From positions 4,982,501 through 5,046,500 of the forward strand of contig NC_060028.1 in the NCBI RefSeq assembly GCF_021134715.1: a stretch of DNA of 64,000 bases. The letters are read 5' to 3'. Shown in pieces: positions 42,531-54,254 of this stretch (position 1 is the stretch's first letter; the number at the start of each line of letters is the position of its first letter). A program made the translations under genes and the position numbers. Below the pieces are notes generated by a model, which worked only from the letters and a program-made list of their open reading frames with translations, searched no databases and had not been told where the DNA came from. The stretch is from Daphnia pulex (lineage: Eukaryota > Arthropoda > Branchiopoda > Diplostraca > Daphniidae).

Positions 42531-42990
42531 ATTTTACTAGATAGCGAGATCGTTGCAAGAAAGGCCAGTCAAGACTTTTTCCCACAGTGCAACCCTCTCT
42601 TTTAGAGTTTATGCACTGCGTTGCTGATGGATTAGGATACTTGATTATGGTGAGTTATTGTACAACAGTACGTTATTACGCCAGGCTGTCGAAGGGTGCT
42701 ATACATGTTCGTTGCAAATCGTTATTTCTTCAAGTCACCGCCATTGCCACTTCAAAGTATGTCTGTTTGCATCCATCCCCAAATACATCCGAGGGACACT
42801 ATATCTTGCAAACGGCCTACAATTAGCAAACAACACTTTCGTAGTGGCGAGCACAACCCCATCGACGTAAAAACCATAATCGACGTAAACACCACAACCC
42901 TTTCTATCCTTTTCAAAACGAAGCAAAGTTTAGTATTTTGCTTTTTCTAAAGTTTGACTTGAATTTTTTCAAGAGGTAAAATGAAACAAA

Positions 42991-43063
42991 TGCCCCGAGT
43001 GAGGTTCGAACTCACGACCTCGAGAATATGAGACTCGAGCGCTGCCTACTGCGCTATCGAGGC
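42991..43063 (-). tRNA. tRNA-Met(CAT), G26T and A38T variant
   Basis: Duplicate of 29815. Confidence 0.88.
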
Positions 43064-43127
43064 GGCCATCGTCCTTGAACGCTATAACAAAGTGGTGCCA
43101 ACTGTCTTCCTTGAAACGCAAGTAAAT

Positions 43128-43200
43128 CGAGCTTGCCAGGAGTCGAACCTGGAATCTCCTGATCCGTAGTCAGGCGCGTTATCCATTGCGCCACAAACCC
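43128..43200 (-). tRNA. tRNA-Arg(ACG)
   Basis: Duplicate of 29952. Confidence 0.95.
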
Positions 43201-43498
43201 ATGTTATACGACGAACAATACTAATTGAAACAATTTAACTACTTGTTTTGAACAGAAAGTGATCAGGTTTGAATCATGTCTTTACTAGTGAAGTCATGTT
43301 TTAAGCCTTTAAACAAACCCCATGTTACACGACGAACAATACTAATTGTAAGAAACAACTACTTGTTTTGGACAGAAAGTGATCAGGTTTGAATCATGTC
43401 TTTACTAGTGAAGTCATGTTTTAAGCCTTTAACAAGAATGGAATTTATTATTACTGTTCATACGATATTCACTTAATTGTTGATAGGGAGGTAATACA

Positions 43499-43571
43499 GC
43501 CCGGTTAGCTCAGACGGTAGAGCGCGGGACTTTTAATCCTGAGGTCGATGGTTCAAGTCCCTCATCGGGCG
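43499..43571 (+). tRNA. tRNA-Lys(TTT), T-stem variant
   Basis: Duplicate of 30323. Confidence 0.88.
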
Positions 43572-43697
43572 TGAAACGTGGGATGTGTACAACATATGTG
43601 GTGGTGTTCAATACAGGATAATTATTCTGTAATTAAATATTGCAGATAAACTGAGATAATCTGGATTTAGATGAAAAACGTTAAGGAACAATATGTT

Positions 43698-43779
43698 GAC
43701 GAGGTGACCGAGCGGTTAAGGTGATGGACTGCTAATCCATTGTGCATTGCACGCATGGGTTCGAATCCCATCCTCGTCG
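43698..43779 (+). tRNA. tRNA-Ser(GCT)
   Basis: Duplicate of 30522. Confidence 0.95.
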
Positions 43780-43899
43780 AAAGGAGTAGTTAGGGATATT
43801 GGCAACTGTAACGCACTCCAATTGCTATGCAGTGATCAGAGGTTCATAGCATTTCAATGTAGAAACTTAGTCTTCAAGCCACGGTAGGAAATTTATCAA

Positions 43900-43971
43900 G
43901 GTTCTATGGTGTAATGGTTAGCACTTCAGACTCTGACTCTGACAATCTGAGTTCAAATCTCAGTAGGACCT
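43900..43971 (+). tRNA. tRNA-Gln(CTG)
   Basis: Duplicate of 30724. Confidence 0.95.
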
Positions 43972-44144
43972 ATTTTACTAGATAGCGAGATCGTTGCAAG
44001 AAAGGCCAGTCAAGACTTTTTCCCACAGTGCAACCCTCTCTTTTAGAGTTTATGCACTGCGTTGCTGACGGATTAGGGTACTTGATTATGGTGAGTTATT
44101 GTGCAACAGTACGTTATTACGCCAGGCTGTCGGAGGGTGCTGTA

Positions 44145-44685
44145 CAGTACCCACCAAACTATTAGGTACACCCCCCTATTTTCAGTGCATTCTTATGGCA
44201 CTACGTGTCCTAGATAAAATGCAATAACTCTTGAACCGCTTGGGCTAGATTTTTTTCCCTTTGGCCCTGAGTAGATCTAATGATGATCTACATTTTTTCT
44301 ACACATGAAGTTGTCGTAGGATTAACCCCCACGGCGCTACGGTATCGTTCAGTTTATTAGGTACACCCGTTTTCCCCCATATGCGCCGTGTTAAATACGG
44401 CGTTTTCAAAAATTTATAAAAAATACTAAAAGTAAAGCTAAAATTTTTTTCTTTGTGCCAAAAGAAGCACAATTCTTCACTCTATACGAATATAAAGAAT
44501 GATTTACACTAAAATCAACTCAGAGAACCCTTCCCTATACCTCAAAGTTTTCCACTTCAAAATTTGTCGAAATTTCTAATGCCTATGGGGGCGACAGTGC
44601 AAGTGTGTAGTAAAAAGTAAAAATTTTGAAGTGGAAAACTTTAGGGTATAGGGAAGGGTTCTCTGAGTTGATTTTATTGTAAAAC
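44145..44685. mobile_element. Tc1-like fragment plus left part of MITE, split by P-like element copy 2
   Basis: Segmental duplicate of 30969-31509; the MITE resumes at 47346. Confidence 0.55.
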
Positions 44686-47345
44686 CACGATATATAATAG
44701 ACAGGTAGAGCTACGGGCTTAAGCCAGCCGGCCCAAAAAACGTCCCAGTTTGCGAAGTTGCCAGATCGCGAAATCCTAATGTCTCGCTTCTCAGCGGAGG
44801 GCGATGCTCTGCAGGGCCTTATGGGACTGAAACGGTTTTTGTTGGATATCAAATCCACAAAAGGCGTGTTAACTTGTAGCCCCTCAAAAAAATGATCTTT
44901 CTGCCAATGCGGTTCTTTCAAGGCAGTAAGATGATTTTTCCGACATGTCACATTTACGTTATGATTTTTCAAAAAAATTACTTTGGGGGGAACCAATAGC
45001 GATTAGCCTGCCCTCACGTGACGTCTGTGTTACACGACTCGTTGAGTTGGGCAAGGTTGGGCAGTCGTGTGTGTTAAGAGCGTCTCAAAAGTTGGCTAAA
45101 CAGCAGTTCGACCTTTTTTAGAGTTTATTTTGATGTACAATTAAGACTAGCAACGTGGCAGCCTTGAGTTTTAGCAGACTACGAAGTCTCGGCTGTGAGC
45201 TGTCAGAAACAGTGACAAAACAGTGTCGACTGTCGAGTCCAGATTTGTAATGCGATCAAATTCGGACTTTTCTCATATATTTTGGATTTGGTTTACATTG
45301 TAACTATTCAACATTTTTATAATAAGTTGAATAATGTCTTTTTTTAATCAGTTATCAATTGTTTATTTTTTAGACACCCAATATAATAGAAAATGACCAA
45401 AACTTGTTTTGTTTTGTCATTGTCATATTTGAATTGCTATTGCACACCCCAAACCAACCATAACATGTGGGTAAATAGGTTCTACCTTTTCAATGGCATG
45501 ATTGGATTTAACAACTAGTATGTCATGTACTTTAGGGTGAAATTGAACCACTGGGGGAGAAATCATCTTTATGGAATATTGCTAAATAAGTTAGGTACAA
45601 TAATAAAAATGATTATATCAGCAAATGATGCATCAAACATAAAATTAATTTTTACCATTGAAAGTGCCTCTTCAATTTCATCTCTAAGAATTTCTTTGCT
45701 TGTAGTTACAGTGTTTACTCGAATGATTGTGAAGTGTGAAGCAGTCTTTAAATGTTTCACTAACATTTCTTTTAAAATGGGTTTTTCATGTTCATTCTTC
45801 AATTCAGACATACACAATATAAATTCCATGCTAATTAACAGATTTATAAAAATTCCAGAAAATCAAAAATGTTCATTATTAACTAATTGGATTTCGAGAA
45901 TGATAAACAATACTAAAATATGGTTAATAATTCATGTAACATGGATACCCATTTACTCATGTTGTGTTTGGGCTAAATGAATTTATACACCTACACATTT
46001 TTTTAACACACCCGGGAGATATAATATTATACGTGAATCTCAAGGGAGAAAAAGAAATCCTTGTTGCTTATGAACCCCTAGGATGTCCGACCTTCAGGCC
46101 CTAATGTTTGTCAGAACTATGACAAACGACAATGACAATATGAAATGACTTTCTTCTGGTACTGTGTCTTCGATAGTTGGAATTGTTAAATGTAGACCAA
46201 AACCAGCTTCAGCAGCATTTGGAATTCTTTGCTTTCTTTTTCGGGTATTACAAAGAACTTCTGGGTGGGTATCAATTTTCTCAAGAGCTGCAATCGAGAA
46301 AAAGTTAGACAAAAAAATTTTTGAACTTTAATTTTTATCACCTTTTGGTGTTTTAGGTAAGGCACCAGATTTAAGTCTCCACACCTTCAGTAGAACAGCT
46401 TGATTAGGTTTGATACATTTCTTAGTTGAAAACTTTATGATGTCTGTCTCGTGAAAATGGTTTGCACGAAAGAAAATATCACCTTTAATCTTTGGAGGTT
46501 TCTTCCTACTGACATCTAGCCACTTTTTTAATTGAATTTTATTAGAAGGGGCTTTAAAAAGAGAAATTTTTGTTTGGTCAGTTTTATAACCGGACTTGCA
46601 ACCCAAACAAAACAACTTTTGGTCATTTCCAATTATATTGGGTGTCTAACAAACAAATAATTGATAACCGATTAAAAAAAGACATTATTCAACTTATTAT
46701 AAAAATGTTGAATAGTTACAATGTAAACCAAGTCCAAAATATATGAGAAAAGTCCGAATTTGATCGCATTACAAATCTGGACTCGACAGTCGACACTGTT
46801 TTGTCACTGTTTCTGACAGCTCACAGCCGAGACTTCGTAGTCTGCTAAAACTCAAGGCTGCCACGTTGCTAGTCTTAATTGTACATCAAAATAAACTCTA
46901 AAAAAGGTCGAACTGCTGTTTAGCCAACTTTTGAGACGCTCTTAACACACACGACTGCCCAACCTTGCCCAACTCAACGAGTCGTGTAACACAGACGTCA
47001 CGTGAGGGCAGGCTAATCGCTATTGGTTCCCCCCAAAGTAATTTTTTTGAAAAATCATAACGTAAATGTGACATGTCGGAAAAATCATCTTACTGCCTTG
47101 AAAGAACCGCATTGGCAGAAAGATCATTTTTTTGAGGGGCTACAAGTTAACACGCCTTTTGTGGATTTGATATCCAACAAAAACCGTTTCAGTCCCATAA
47201 GGCCCTGCAGAGCATCGCCCTCCGCTGAGAAGCGAGACATTAGGATTTCGCGATCTGGCAACTCCGCAAACTGGGACGCTTTTTGGGCCGTTTTTTAGCC
47301 GTATCTCCCCATTGCCGAAGCTCTACCTGTCTATTATATATCGTG
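44686..47345. mobile_element. P-like DNA transposon with long terminal inverted repeats, copy 2
   Basis: Segmental duplicate of 31510-34169, with identical flanking gtaaaac repeats (44679-44685 and 47346-47352). It is not an independent insertion. Confidence 0.75.
46328..46615 (-). CDS. THAP-like transposase fragment, copy 2
   Basis: Same 95-residue ORF as 33152-33439, carried by the duplicated element. Confidence 0.5.
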   Translation of the reverse strand: MFCLGCKSGYKTDQTKISLFKAPSNKIQLKKWLDVSRKKPPKIKGDIFFRANHFHETDIIKFSTKKCIKPNQAVLLKVWRLKSGALPKTPKGDKN

Positions 47346-47443
47346 GTAAAACATTCTTTATTTTCTGCGCTATCGAGGCGGCCATCGTCCTTGAACGCTT
47401 TAACAAAGTGGTACCAACTGTCTTCCTTGAAACGCAAGTAAAT

Positions 47444-47523
47444 CGAGCTTGCCAGGAGTCGAACCTCGAACCTGGAATCTCCTGATCCGCAGTCAGGCGC
47501 GTTATCCATTGCGCCACAAAACC
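47444..47523 (-). pseudogene. tRNA-Arg pseudogene with 7-nt T-arm duplication
   Basis: Duplicate of 34268. Confidence 0.85.
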
Positions 47524-47820
47524 ATGTTATACGACGAACAATACTAATTGTAAGAAACCACTACTTGTTTTGAACAGAAAGTGATCAGGTTTGAATCATG
47601 TCTTTACTAGTGAAGTCATGTTTTAAGCCTTTAAACAAACCCCGTGTTACACGACGAACAATACTAATTGTAAGAAACAACTACTTGTTTTGGACAGAAA
47701 GTGATCAGGTTTGAATCATGTCTTTACTAGTGAAGTCATGTTTTAAGCCTTTAACAAGAATGGAATTTATTATTTCTATTCATACGATATTCACTTAATT
47801 GTTGATAGGGAGGTATTACA

Positions 47821-47893
47821 GCCCGGTTAGCTCAGACGGTAGAGCGCGGGACTTTTAATCCTGAGGTCGAGGGTTCAAGTCCCTTATCGGGGG
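47821..47893 (+). tRNA. tRNA-Lys(TTT), acceptor-mismatch variant
   Basis: Duplicate of 34645. Confidence 0.75.
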
Positions 47894-48019
47894 TGAAACG
47901 TGGGATGTGTACAAGATATGTGGTGGTGTTCGATACAGGATAATTATTCTGTAATTAAATATTGCAGATAAACTGAGATAATCTGGATTTAGATGAAAAA
48001 CGTTAAGGAACAATATGTT

Positions 48020-48101
48020 GACGAGGTGACCGAGCGGTTAAGGTGATGGACTGCTAATCCATTGTGCATTACACGCATGGGTTGGAATCCCATCATCGTC
48101 G
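48020..48101 (+). tRNA. tRNA-Ser(GCT), B-box-damaged variant
   Basis: Duplicate of 34844. Confidence 0.65.
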
Positions 48102-48221
48102 AAAGGAGTAGTTAGGGATATTGGCAACTGTAAAGCACTTCAATTGCTATGCAGTGATCTGAGGTTCATAGCATTTCAATGTAGAAACTTAGTCTTCAAG
48201 CCACGGTAGGAAATTTATCAA

Positions 48222-48293
48222 GGTTCTATGGTGTAATGGTTAGCACTTCAGACTCTGACTCTGACAATCTGAGTTCAAATCTCAGTAGGACCT
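48222..48293 (+). tRNA. tRNA-Gln(CTG)
   Basis: Duplicate of 35046. Confidence 0.95.
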
Positions 48294-48753
48294 ATTTTAC
48301 TAGATAGCGAGATCGTTGCAAGAAAGGCCAGTCAAGACTTTTTCCCACAGTGCAACCCTCTCTTTTAGAGTTTATGCACTGCGTTGCTGACGGATTAGGG
48401 TACTTGATTATGGTGAGTTATTGTACAACAGTACGTTATTACGCCAGGCTGTCGGAGGGTGCTGTACATGTTCGTTGCAAATCGTTATTTCTTCAAGTCA
48501 CCGCCATTGCCACTTCAAAGTATGTCTGTTTGCATCCATCCCCAAATACATCCGAGGGACACTATATCTTGCAAACAGCCTACAATTAGCAAACAACACT
48601 TTCGTAGTGGCGAGCACAACCCCATCGACGTAAAAACCATAATCGACGTAATCACCACAACCCTTTCTATCCTTTTCAAAACGAAGCACAGTTTAGTATT
48701 TTGCTTTTTCTAAAGTTTGACTTGAATTTTTTCAAGAGGTAAAATTAAACAAA

Positions 48754-48826
48754 TGCCCCGAATGAGGTTCGAACTCACGACCTCGAGATTATGAGACTCG
48801 CGCGCTGCCTACTGCGCTATCGAGGC
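48754..48826 (-). tRNA. tRNA-Met(CAT)
   Basis: A unit at 48301; duplicate of 35578. Confidence 0.92.
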
Positions 48827-48890
48827 GGCCATCGTCCTTGAACGCTATAACAAAGTGGTACCAACTGTCTTCCTTGAAACGCAAGTCAAT

Positions 48891-48963
48891 CGAGCTTGCC
48901 AGGAGTCGAACCTGGAATCTCCTGATCCGTAGTCAGGCGCGTTATCCATTGCGCCACATACCT
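48891..48963 (-). tRNA. tRNA-Arg(ACG), acceptor-damaged variant
   Basis: Duplicate of 35715. Confidence 0.75.
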
Positions 48964-49260
48964 ATGTTATACGACGAACAATACTAATTGAAAAAAACAA
49001 CTACTTGTTTTGAACAGAAAGTGATCAGGTTTGAATCATGTCTTTACTAGTGAAGTCATGTTTTAAGCCTTTAAATAAACCCCATGTTACACGACCAACA
49101 ATACTAATTGTAAGAAACAACTACTTGTTTTGGACAGAAAGTGATCAGGTTTGAATCATGTCTTTACTAGTGAAGTCATGTTTTAAGCCTTTAACAAGAA
49201 TTGAATTTATTATTACTGTTCATACGATCTTCACTGAATTGTTGATAGGGAGGTAATACA

Positions 49261-49333
49261 GCCCGGTTAGCTCAGACGGTAGAGCGCGGGACTTTTAATC
49301 CTGAGGTCGAGGGTTCAAGTCCCTCATCGGGCG
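49261..49333 (+). tRNA. tRNA-Lys(TTT)
   Basis: Duplicate of 36085; last Lys of the array. Confidence 0.95.
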
Positions 49334-49459
49334 TGAAACGTGAGATGTGTACAAGATATGTGGTGGTGTTCGATACGGTATAATTATTCTGTAATTCAAT
49401 GGTGCAGATAAACTGAGATAATCTGGCTTTAGATGAAAAACGTTAAGGAATAATATGTC

Positions 49460-49497
49460 GACGAGGTGACCGAGCGGTTAAGGTGATGGACTCGTCG
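49460..49497 (+). pseudogene. tRNA-Ser with internal deletion
   Basis: The gene jumps from ggact straight to cgtcg, losing 44 internal bases from the anticodon loop to the 3' acceptor. The break falls at the same base as the end of the 13,176-bp duplication. A shared ct at both deletion edges suggests microhomology. Confidence 0.9.
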
Positions 49498-49617
49498 AAA
49501 GGAGTAGTTAGGGATATTGGCAACTGTAACGCACTCCAATTGCTATGCAGTGATCAGAGGTTCATAGCATTTCAATGTAGAAACTTAGTCTTCAAGCCAC
49601 GGTAAGATAGTTATCAA

Positions 49618-49689
49618 GGTTCTATGGTGTAATGGTTAGCACTTCAGACTCTGACTCTGACAATCTGAGTTCAAATCTCAGTAGGACCT
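49618..49689 (+). tRNA. tRNA-Gln(CTG)
   Basis: Unit at 48301; gene consensus, with a changed 5' flank (gtaagatag). Confidence 0.95.
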
Positions 49690-50149
49690 ATTTTACTAGA
49701 TAGCGAGATCGTTGCAAGAATGGCCAGTCAAGACTTTTCCCCACAGTGCAACCCTCTCTTTTAGAGTTTATGCACTGCGTTGCTGATGGATTAGGGTACT
49801 TGATTATGGTGAGTTATTGTACAACAGTACGTTATTACGCCAGGCTGTCGGAGGGTGCTGTACATGTTCGTTGCAAATCGTTATTTCTTCAAGTCACCGC
49901 CATTGCCACTTCAAAGTATGTCTGTTTGCATCCATCCCCAAATACATACGAGGGACACTATATCTTGCAAACAGCCTACAATTAGCAAACAACACTTTCG
50001 TAGTGGCGAGCACAACCCCATCGACGTAAAAACCATAATCGACGTAAACACCACAACCCTTTCTATCCTTTTCAAAACGAAGCACAGTTTAGTATTTTGC
50101 TCTTTCTAAAGTTTGACTTTAATTTTTTCAAGAGGTAAAATGAAACAAA

Positions 50150-50222
50150 TGCCCCGAGTGAGGTTCGAACTCACGACCTCGAGATTATGAGACTCGCGCG
50201 CTGCCTACTGCGCTATCAAGGC
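50150..50222 (-). tRNA. tRNA-Met(CAT)
   Basis: Last unit (49697). One acceptor change gives T5-G68 wobble pairing; otherwise consensus. Confidence 0.92.
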
Positions 50223-50286
50223 GGCCATCGTCCTTAAACGCTATAACAAAGTGGTACCAACTGTCTTCCTTGAAACGCAAGTAAAA

Positions 50287-50359
50287 CGAGCTTGCCAGTA
50301 GTCGAACCTGGAATCTCCTGATCCGTAGTCAGGCGCGTTATCCATTGCGCCACAAACCC
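50287..50359 (-). tRNA. tRNA-Arg(ACG)
   Basis: Last tRNA of the array. A T-stem change (CCAGG against ACTGG) removes the pair next to the loop. Confidence 0.85.
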
Positions 50360-50603
50360 ATGTTATACGACGAACGATACTAATTGAAAGAAACAACTAC
50401 TTGTTTTGAACAGAAAGTGATCAGGTTTGAATCATGTCTTTACTAGTGAAGTCATGTTTTAAGCCTTTAAACAAACCCCATGTTACACGACGAACAATAC
50501 TAATTGTAAGAAACAACTACTTGTTTTGGACAGAAAGTGATCAGGTTTGAATCATGTCTTTACTAGTGAAGTCATTAACATGAATTGAATTTATTATTAC
50601 TTT

Positions 50604-51243
50604 TTAGCGCTCCCACTCGTTTCGCGTCAAAAATCGCGATTCGAGCTGAATTGCTTTTTTGAAAACGCAATTTGAGTTGAATATGAATTGATTTAAATTG
50701 CCATGAACTCAATTCAAATCGATTCGAATGAAATGAAGAAAAATTTAAAAAAAAAAATTTGTTTTTTAGGCAAGATATATTACACTAAAACATCGATAAT
50801 TTTTTGTTTTAATTAATTGCAGTAGAATATCACTTAAATCGACTGGATTTAGTTATAATTCAATAATAATAGAATACTTGTCCATTTGAAAGAACCCAAA
50901 CAATACCCATCCCCTCCGTTTATCGAAAAAAGAGTCGGCTCATCTAGTGGTCGAAATTGAAACTATAAATATTTGCAAAAATGTTGTCAAATTTGACACG
51001 AATTGACCCAAATATTCGTGAATATTTACAATGAATATTCATGAATCGGGAAATGAATATTTAGGTAAATTTCCATGAATATTTACCCAAAAATATCACA
51101 ATTCAAATGAATATGAATTTGGATTTTTTCAATTCGAGTTGAACTGAATATTCGAAAAATCTCAAAAAACGCAATTCAAGTTGAATCGATTCGAATCATT
51201 TCGAATTGATTCCAATCAAACGCAATCCGGGTGGGAGCGCTAA
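50604..51243. mobile_element. MITE-like element with short TIRs at the array edge
   Basis: Bounded by TTAGCGCTCCCAC and its exact complement GTGGGAGCGCTAA. With TA as target duplication the element is 50607-51240. The interior is AT-rich, full of short attcgaat/attcatgaat motifs and without an ORF. The tRNA unit stops exactly at its left end. Confidence 0.65.
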
Positions 51244-51278
51244 TTAGTGTTTAACACACTCGCTTGGTGCGTCACATA

Positions 51279-51564
51279 TATAGAGTGGTTCGAGGTTGCC
51301 ATCTTGGATGGGTTTTAGCCCAGTTTGGTGGAACCTCAAACAAAAAAGCATTGACGTTGTCCATAAGAAACTGTACGAATGGAAAGACAAAGGGAGAGTG
51401 AAAAAAGAGGGACCGACCTCTTTCTTCCCCACTCCATTCTTCCCTTCCTTGACTTTTCTTCTTTTCGTACTCTTTTCTTATGGACAACGTCAATGCTTTT
51501 GGGTTGCGGTTGCACCAAACTGGGCTAAAACCCATCCAAGATGGCAACCTCGAACCACTCTATA
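51279..51564. mobile_element. MITE with inverted repeats of about 115 bp
   Basis: The left arm (tagagtggttcgaggttgcc onward) pairs with the right arm ending ggcaacctcgaaccactcta, including ttgacgttgtccataagaaa on both sides. TA-rich edges suggest a TA target. The ORFs here read through the arms and are not genes. Confidence 0.75.
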
Positions 51565-51747
51565 TGCTTCTGCTTTGTTTACTTCATTGGTGTCATTTCA
51601 AAACCAAGCGGGTGTGTTCAACACTAATACTGAACACTTGAGAAAATGTGAAAACGTAGGGTATATAATAAATTGCAACGGCAATGACTAGAAGCCCCCA
51701 GCGGGTGTGTTGATTACTAAAACTGAAATTGACGATTGGATTGAAAC

Positions 51748-51955
51748 CTATAAGAAAGTGAACGAATGGAAAGAAAAAAAGGAGAGTGAAAAAAAGAGGG
51801 ACCAACCCCTCTCTTCCCCACTCTATTCATCCCTTCCTTGACTGTCCTTCTTTTCGTACCCTTTTCTTATGGACAACGTCAAAGATTTTTTGTTTGAAGT
51901 TGCACAAAACCGGGGGTAAAAGCTAACCAAGATGGCAACCTCGAACCACTCTATA
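51748..51955. mobile_element. Truncated relative of the 51279 MITE
   Basis: Repeats the right two thirds of the MITE (gaatggaaag to accactctata) with many substitutions. The left arm is missing. Confidence 0.7.
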
Positions 51956-53328
51956 AAAACATGAATAACTAAATCGATCCCGCCTTCAAAAAACTTATAT
52001 AAACTTGAAATAGAAGAAATAATGAATTAAACGAGACTAAGATTGTATTTTTAGGTTGTTTAGGTTACAAATGGGAGAGATTTAAAACTTTTCGTTTCCC
52101 CATAAGCGCAATGTTAAAACGCGCAAAGAAATTTTCGACGGTTCACCGATTTTTCAATAGATTTTGTTTAAAATACTAAATTACATTGAAATTAAACAGA
52201 AATAGGATCCCTTTATTTTTTCTTGAGTGGGTTTTACACAGAGTAAGAAAACATTATTGGTATTAATAAAGCTCATTAAAAATCGCTTTTAACAATTTGT
52301 TTTAGGTGTAATGCCAAAAAACCATACTAAGTCTGCAATGCTTAACCTACTCCACCAAATGTAGTATGCTATGGTGCAATGCAATTATTAACAAAACAGC
52401 CATAATTAGTTAATAGATTTTGCCTGGCTGCCATCAGGCATCTATCATCATATTGTTGCAAAGTTCCAATCTGTTGATTGATTGTTTGATGGTAGTGAGC
52501 AGTTGACAAACGAATCTTTTCATAGAAAAATTTGCTTTTGTTTCTCGATTTGCTATAACCTGTGCCACCTAGGGGTGTCCCGTAACTCCCTTGAGTGGTT
52601 GAAACGAAGCAGTCAAATCAAGGAAATGTAAAAAACAGCCCATTTGACCATATCACATTGGCGCAAAAAAAAATGTAAGGCATTGTTTTCTCAACATTGA
52701 ATTTTTCAATCGTTCCTTTGTTAAAAGCACATATGAGTGCTACAATTGTTGTGTTTGTTCTTATTAAATCAAAATCACCCCACCACTAAGCTCCAGTAGT
52801 ACAACAACAAGAAGTAAAGGGTTTTCAGTGCGGTGTGATTTTTGAAGTTACTTCTGCTCGTGAAAAATCCAAAAATGTAAAACAAGTACAAAATGAACTT
52901 AAACATTGGGTGACAGCAACAGCAATCTTTGTAAACTGCCTGACACAATTGTTATGATCTTGAATTATAGGGGAGGCTGGGTTCTAGGAAGGGAAATTTG
53001 GGTGAAGGAATCAACGTGATGTGGCCTCGAGTTTACGACGGAGGTTGGCCATCGAATGGAAATAGGGGAGAGAAAAAGGGCAGTAAGGGGCACGAAGGCA
53101 AGAAGAACGGTCGAACGAAGAGAGCTGAGATCTGGCTTGTGGGTCAGGACAGGGCCGAGCGTAACGCAATGTTTAACTAATTTATTGACATAAGAGGAAT
53201 TCCAATTTCCAACAGTCTACATGGGGATTGGCATAATGGATTACAATTCCACACAGGCCGATGCGACGGCCTCTTTTGACATTCAGACGGAGAGAGCGCG
53301 CTTGACGTTGAAATAACTCCTCCTTTAT
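51956..53328. other. Intergenic stretch, nothing recognised
   Basis: AT-rich, with short ORFs of fewer than 65 codons and no domain, RNA or clear repeat that I can identify. Confidence 0.5.
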
Positions 53329-53354
53329 ACACACACACACACACACACACACAT
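53329..53354. repeat. (AC)13 microsatellite
   Basis: Thirteen uninterrupted AC dinucleotides. Confidence 0.95.
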
Positions 53355-53414
53355 ATTCCGTCTCTTAACCATCTTTTGTATTTCTCCCACGCGATGAACG
53401 GCAGAGTATGAAAT

Positions 53415-53687
53415 GAAAGACTGTTCCCACAAGTCAACTTCTAAATATTATGCAGCTTTACACAAGAAGACTCACAACCCGTATGTTTATTTTAGTTGTT
53501 TTTTAATATCTATATATATCTGAGTTTGAAATTTAGTGAAATTTGTCAATGTCGAGCCTCATTTGTTTCCAAACAAACTATGAGGAAACACCAGAAAGAA
53601 AGTTGTCTTTTACGTCCTATGGGATCGCCAGGGTCTGGTCATTTCTCCACGCCGGTGTCTGGGCTTCCCTTTAAATTGGTTTGCTGA
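53415..53687 (+). other. Possible zinc-finger exon fragments
   Basis: One reading frame near 53420-53480 gives CSHKSTSKYYAALHKKTH, followed by gtatgt. A second segment from about 53532 reads CQCRASFVSKQTMRKHQKESC. Both look like weak C2H2/C2HC fingers, in line with the genes just downstream. I cannot join them into a model. Confidence 0.3.
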
Positions 53688-54254
53688 AAATGGTTTCATG
53701 ATTTTAATTCTGAGAATTAAAGAATCGGAAATCGAAAATGCCTCAAAGCAAGAAACAATCACTGTGTTAGACTGTACCATCCTCGAGCAACAAAATTTTG
53801 ACTTAAAAATGAGTTATATTGTTCTATATTTTATTTCTCTTACTAATAAAATTTTTTTAGGAGGATATATTCAAGTTTGTTGCAGAATTCGACCCATGAT
53901 TTCCGTAATCTTTGGGAGGCTAAGAGCCTTTTAGGAGGATCCCAGGAGGGAGGTGTGATGTGAGGGAGGAGGTCTCTATTGGACTTTTTTTCTTCTTCCC
54001 TTCTTTTTTTTCAGATGAAGGATAGGAGGTTGTGATCTTGTTAAGTGACTTCAGTTACTGCTGGAAAAAAGTGCTCTTTTCCGTCTGAATCAAATCCATA
54101 ACGCGCAAAAAAAGGCAGCAGAGATCGAGAAAAATGGCAATGTTTGATGGGATTAGTTTGATGGGGATCGTATTATACTTAATATTCGTTCCCAACCTGC
54201 GCTCTCAGCTATTTCCTTTCTACCGAAATAAAAAACGATCAATTTTTTTTCGTT

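Larger units (their letters stand above)
38176..42537. repeat. 4,362-bp A+B repeat, copy 3
   Basis: Matches 25000-29361 at an offset of 13,176 bp. It arose as part of the large segmental duplication rather than as an independent tandem step. Confidence 0.9.
36318..49492. repeat. 13,176-bp segmental duplication, copy 2
   Basis: Starts abruptly at aactgagataatctgg, which corresponds to 23142 in copy 1, directly after a tRNA-Ser gene cut at ggactg. Identity with copy 1 stops at 49492, again at ggact of a tRNA-Ser. The duplicated P-like element shows that duplication came after that insertion. Confidence 0.9.
20638..50603. repeat. Diverged tRNA array of alternating A and B units with transposon insertions
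   Basis: The five-tRNA unit continues but is more diverged. A units start at 20638, 25000, 29362, 35125, 38176, 42538, 48301 and 49697. B units start at 23472, 27834, 30803, 36648, 41010 and 43979. A units keep Met-Arg-Lys-Ser-Gln. B units have lost most of tRNA-Met to a transposon fragment and keep Arg-Lys-Ser-Gln, often with base changes. All units here read tttagag where the first array reads tttatag near unit position 65. The last unit breaks off near 50603, after tRNA-Arg. Confidence 0.92.

Noticed and set aside
51244-51805. Overlapping ORFs of 60-131 codons near 51.3-51.8 kb
   Set aside because: They read through MITE inverted-repeat arms on both strands.
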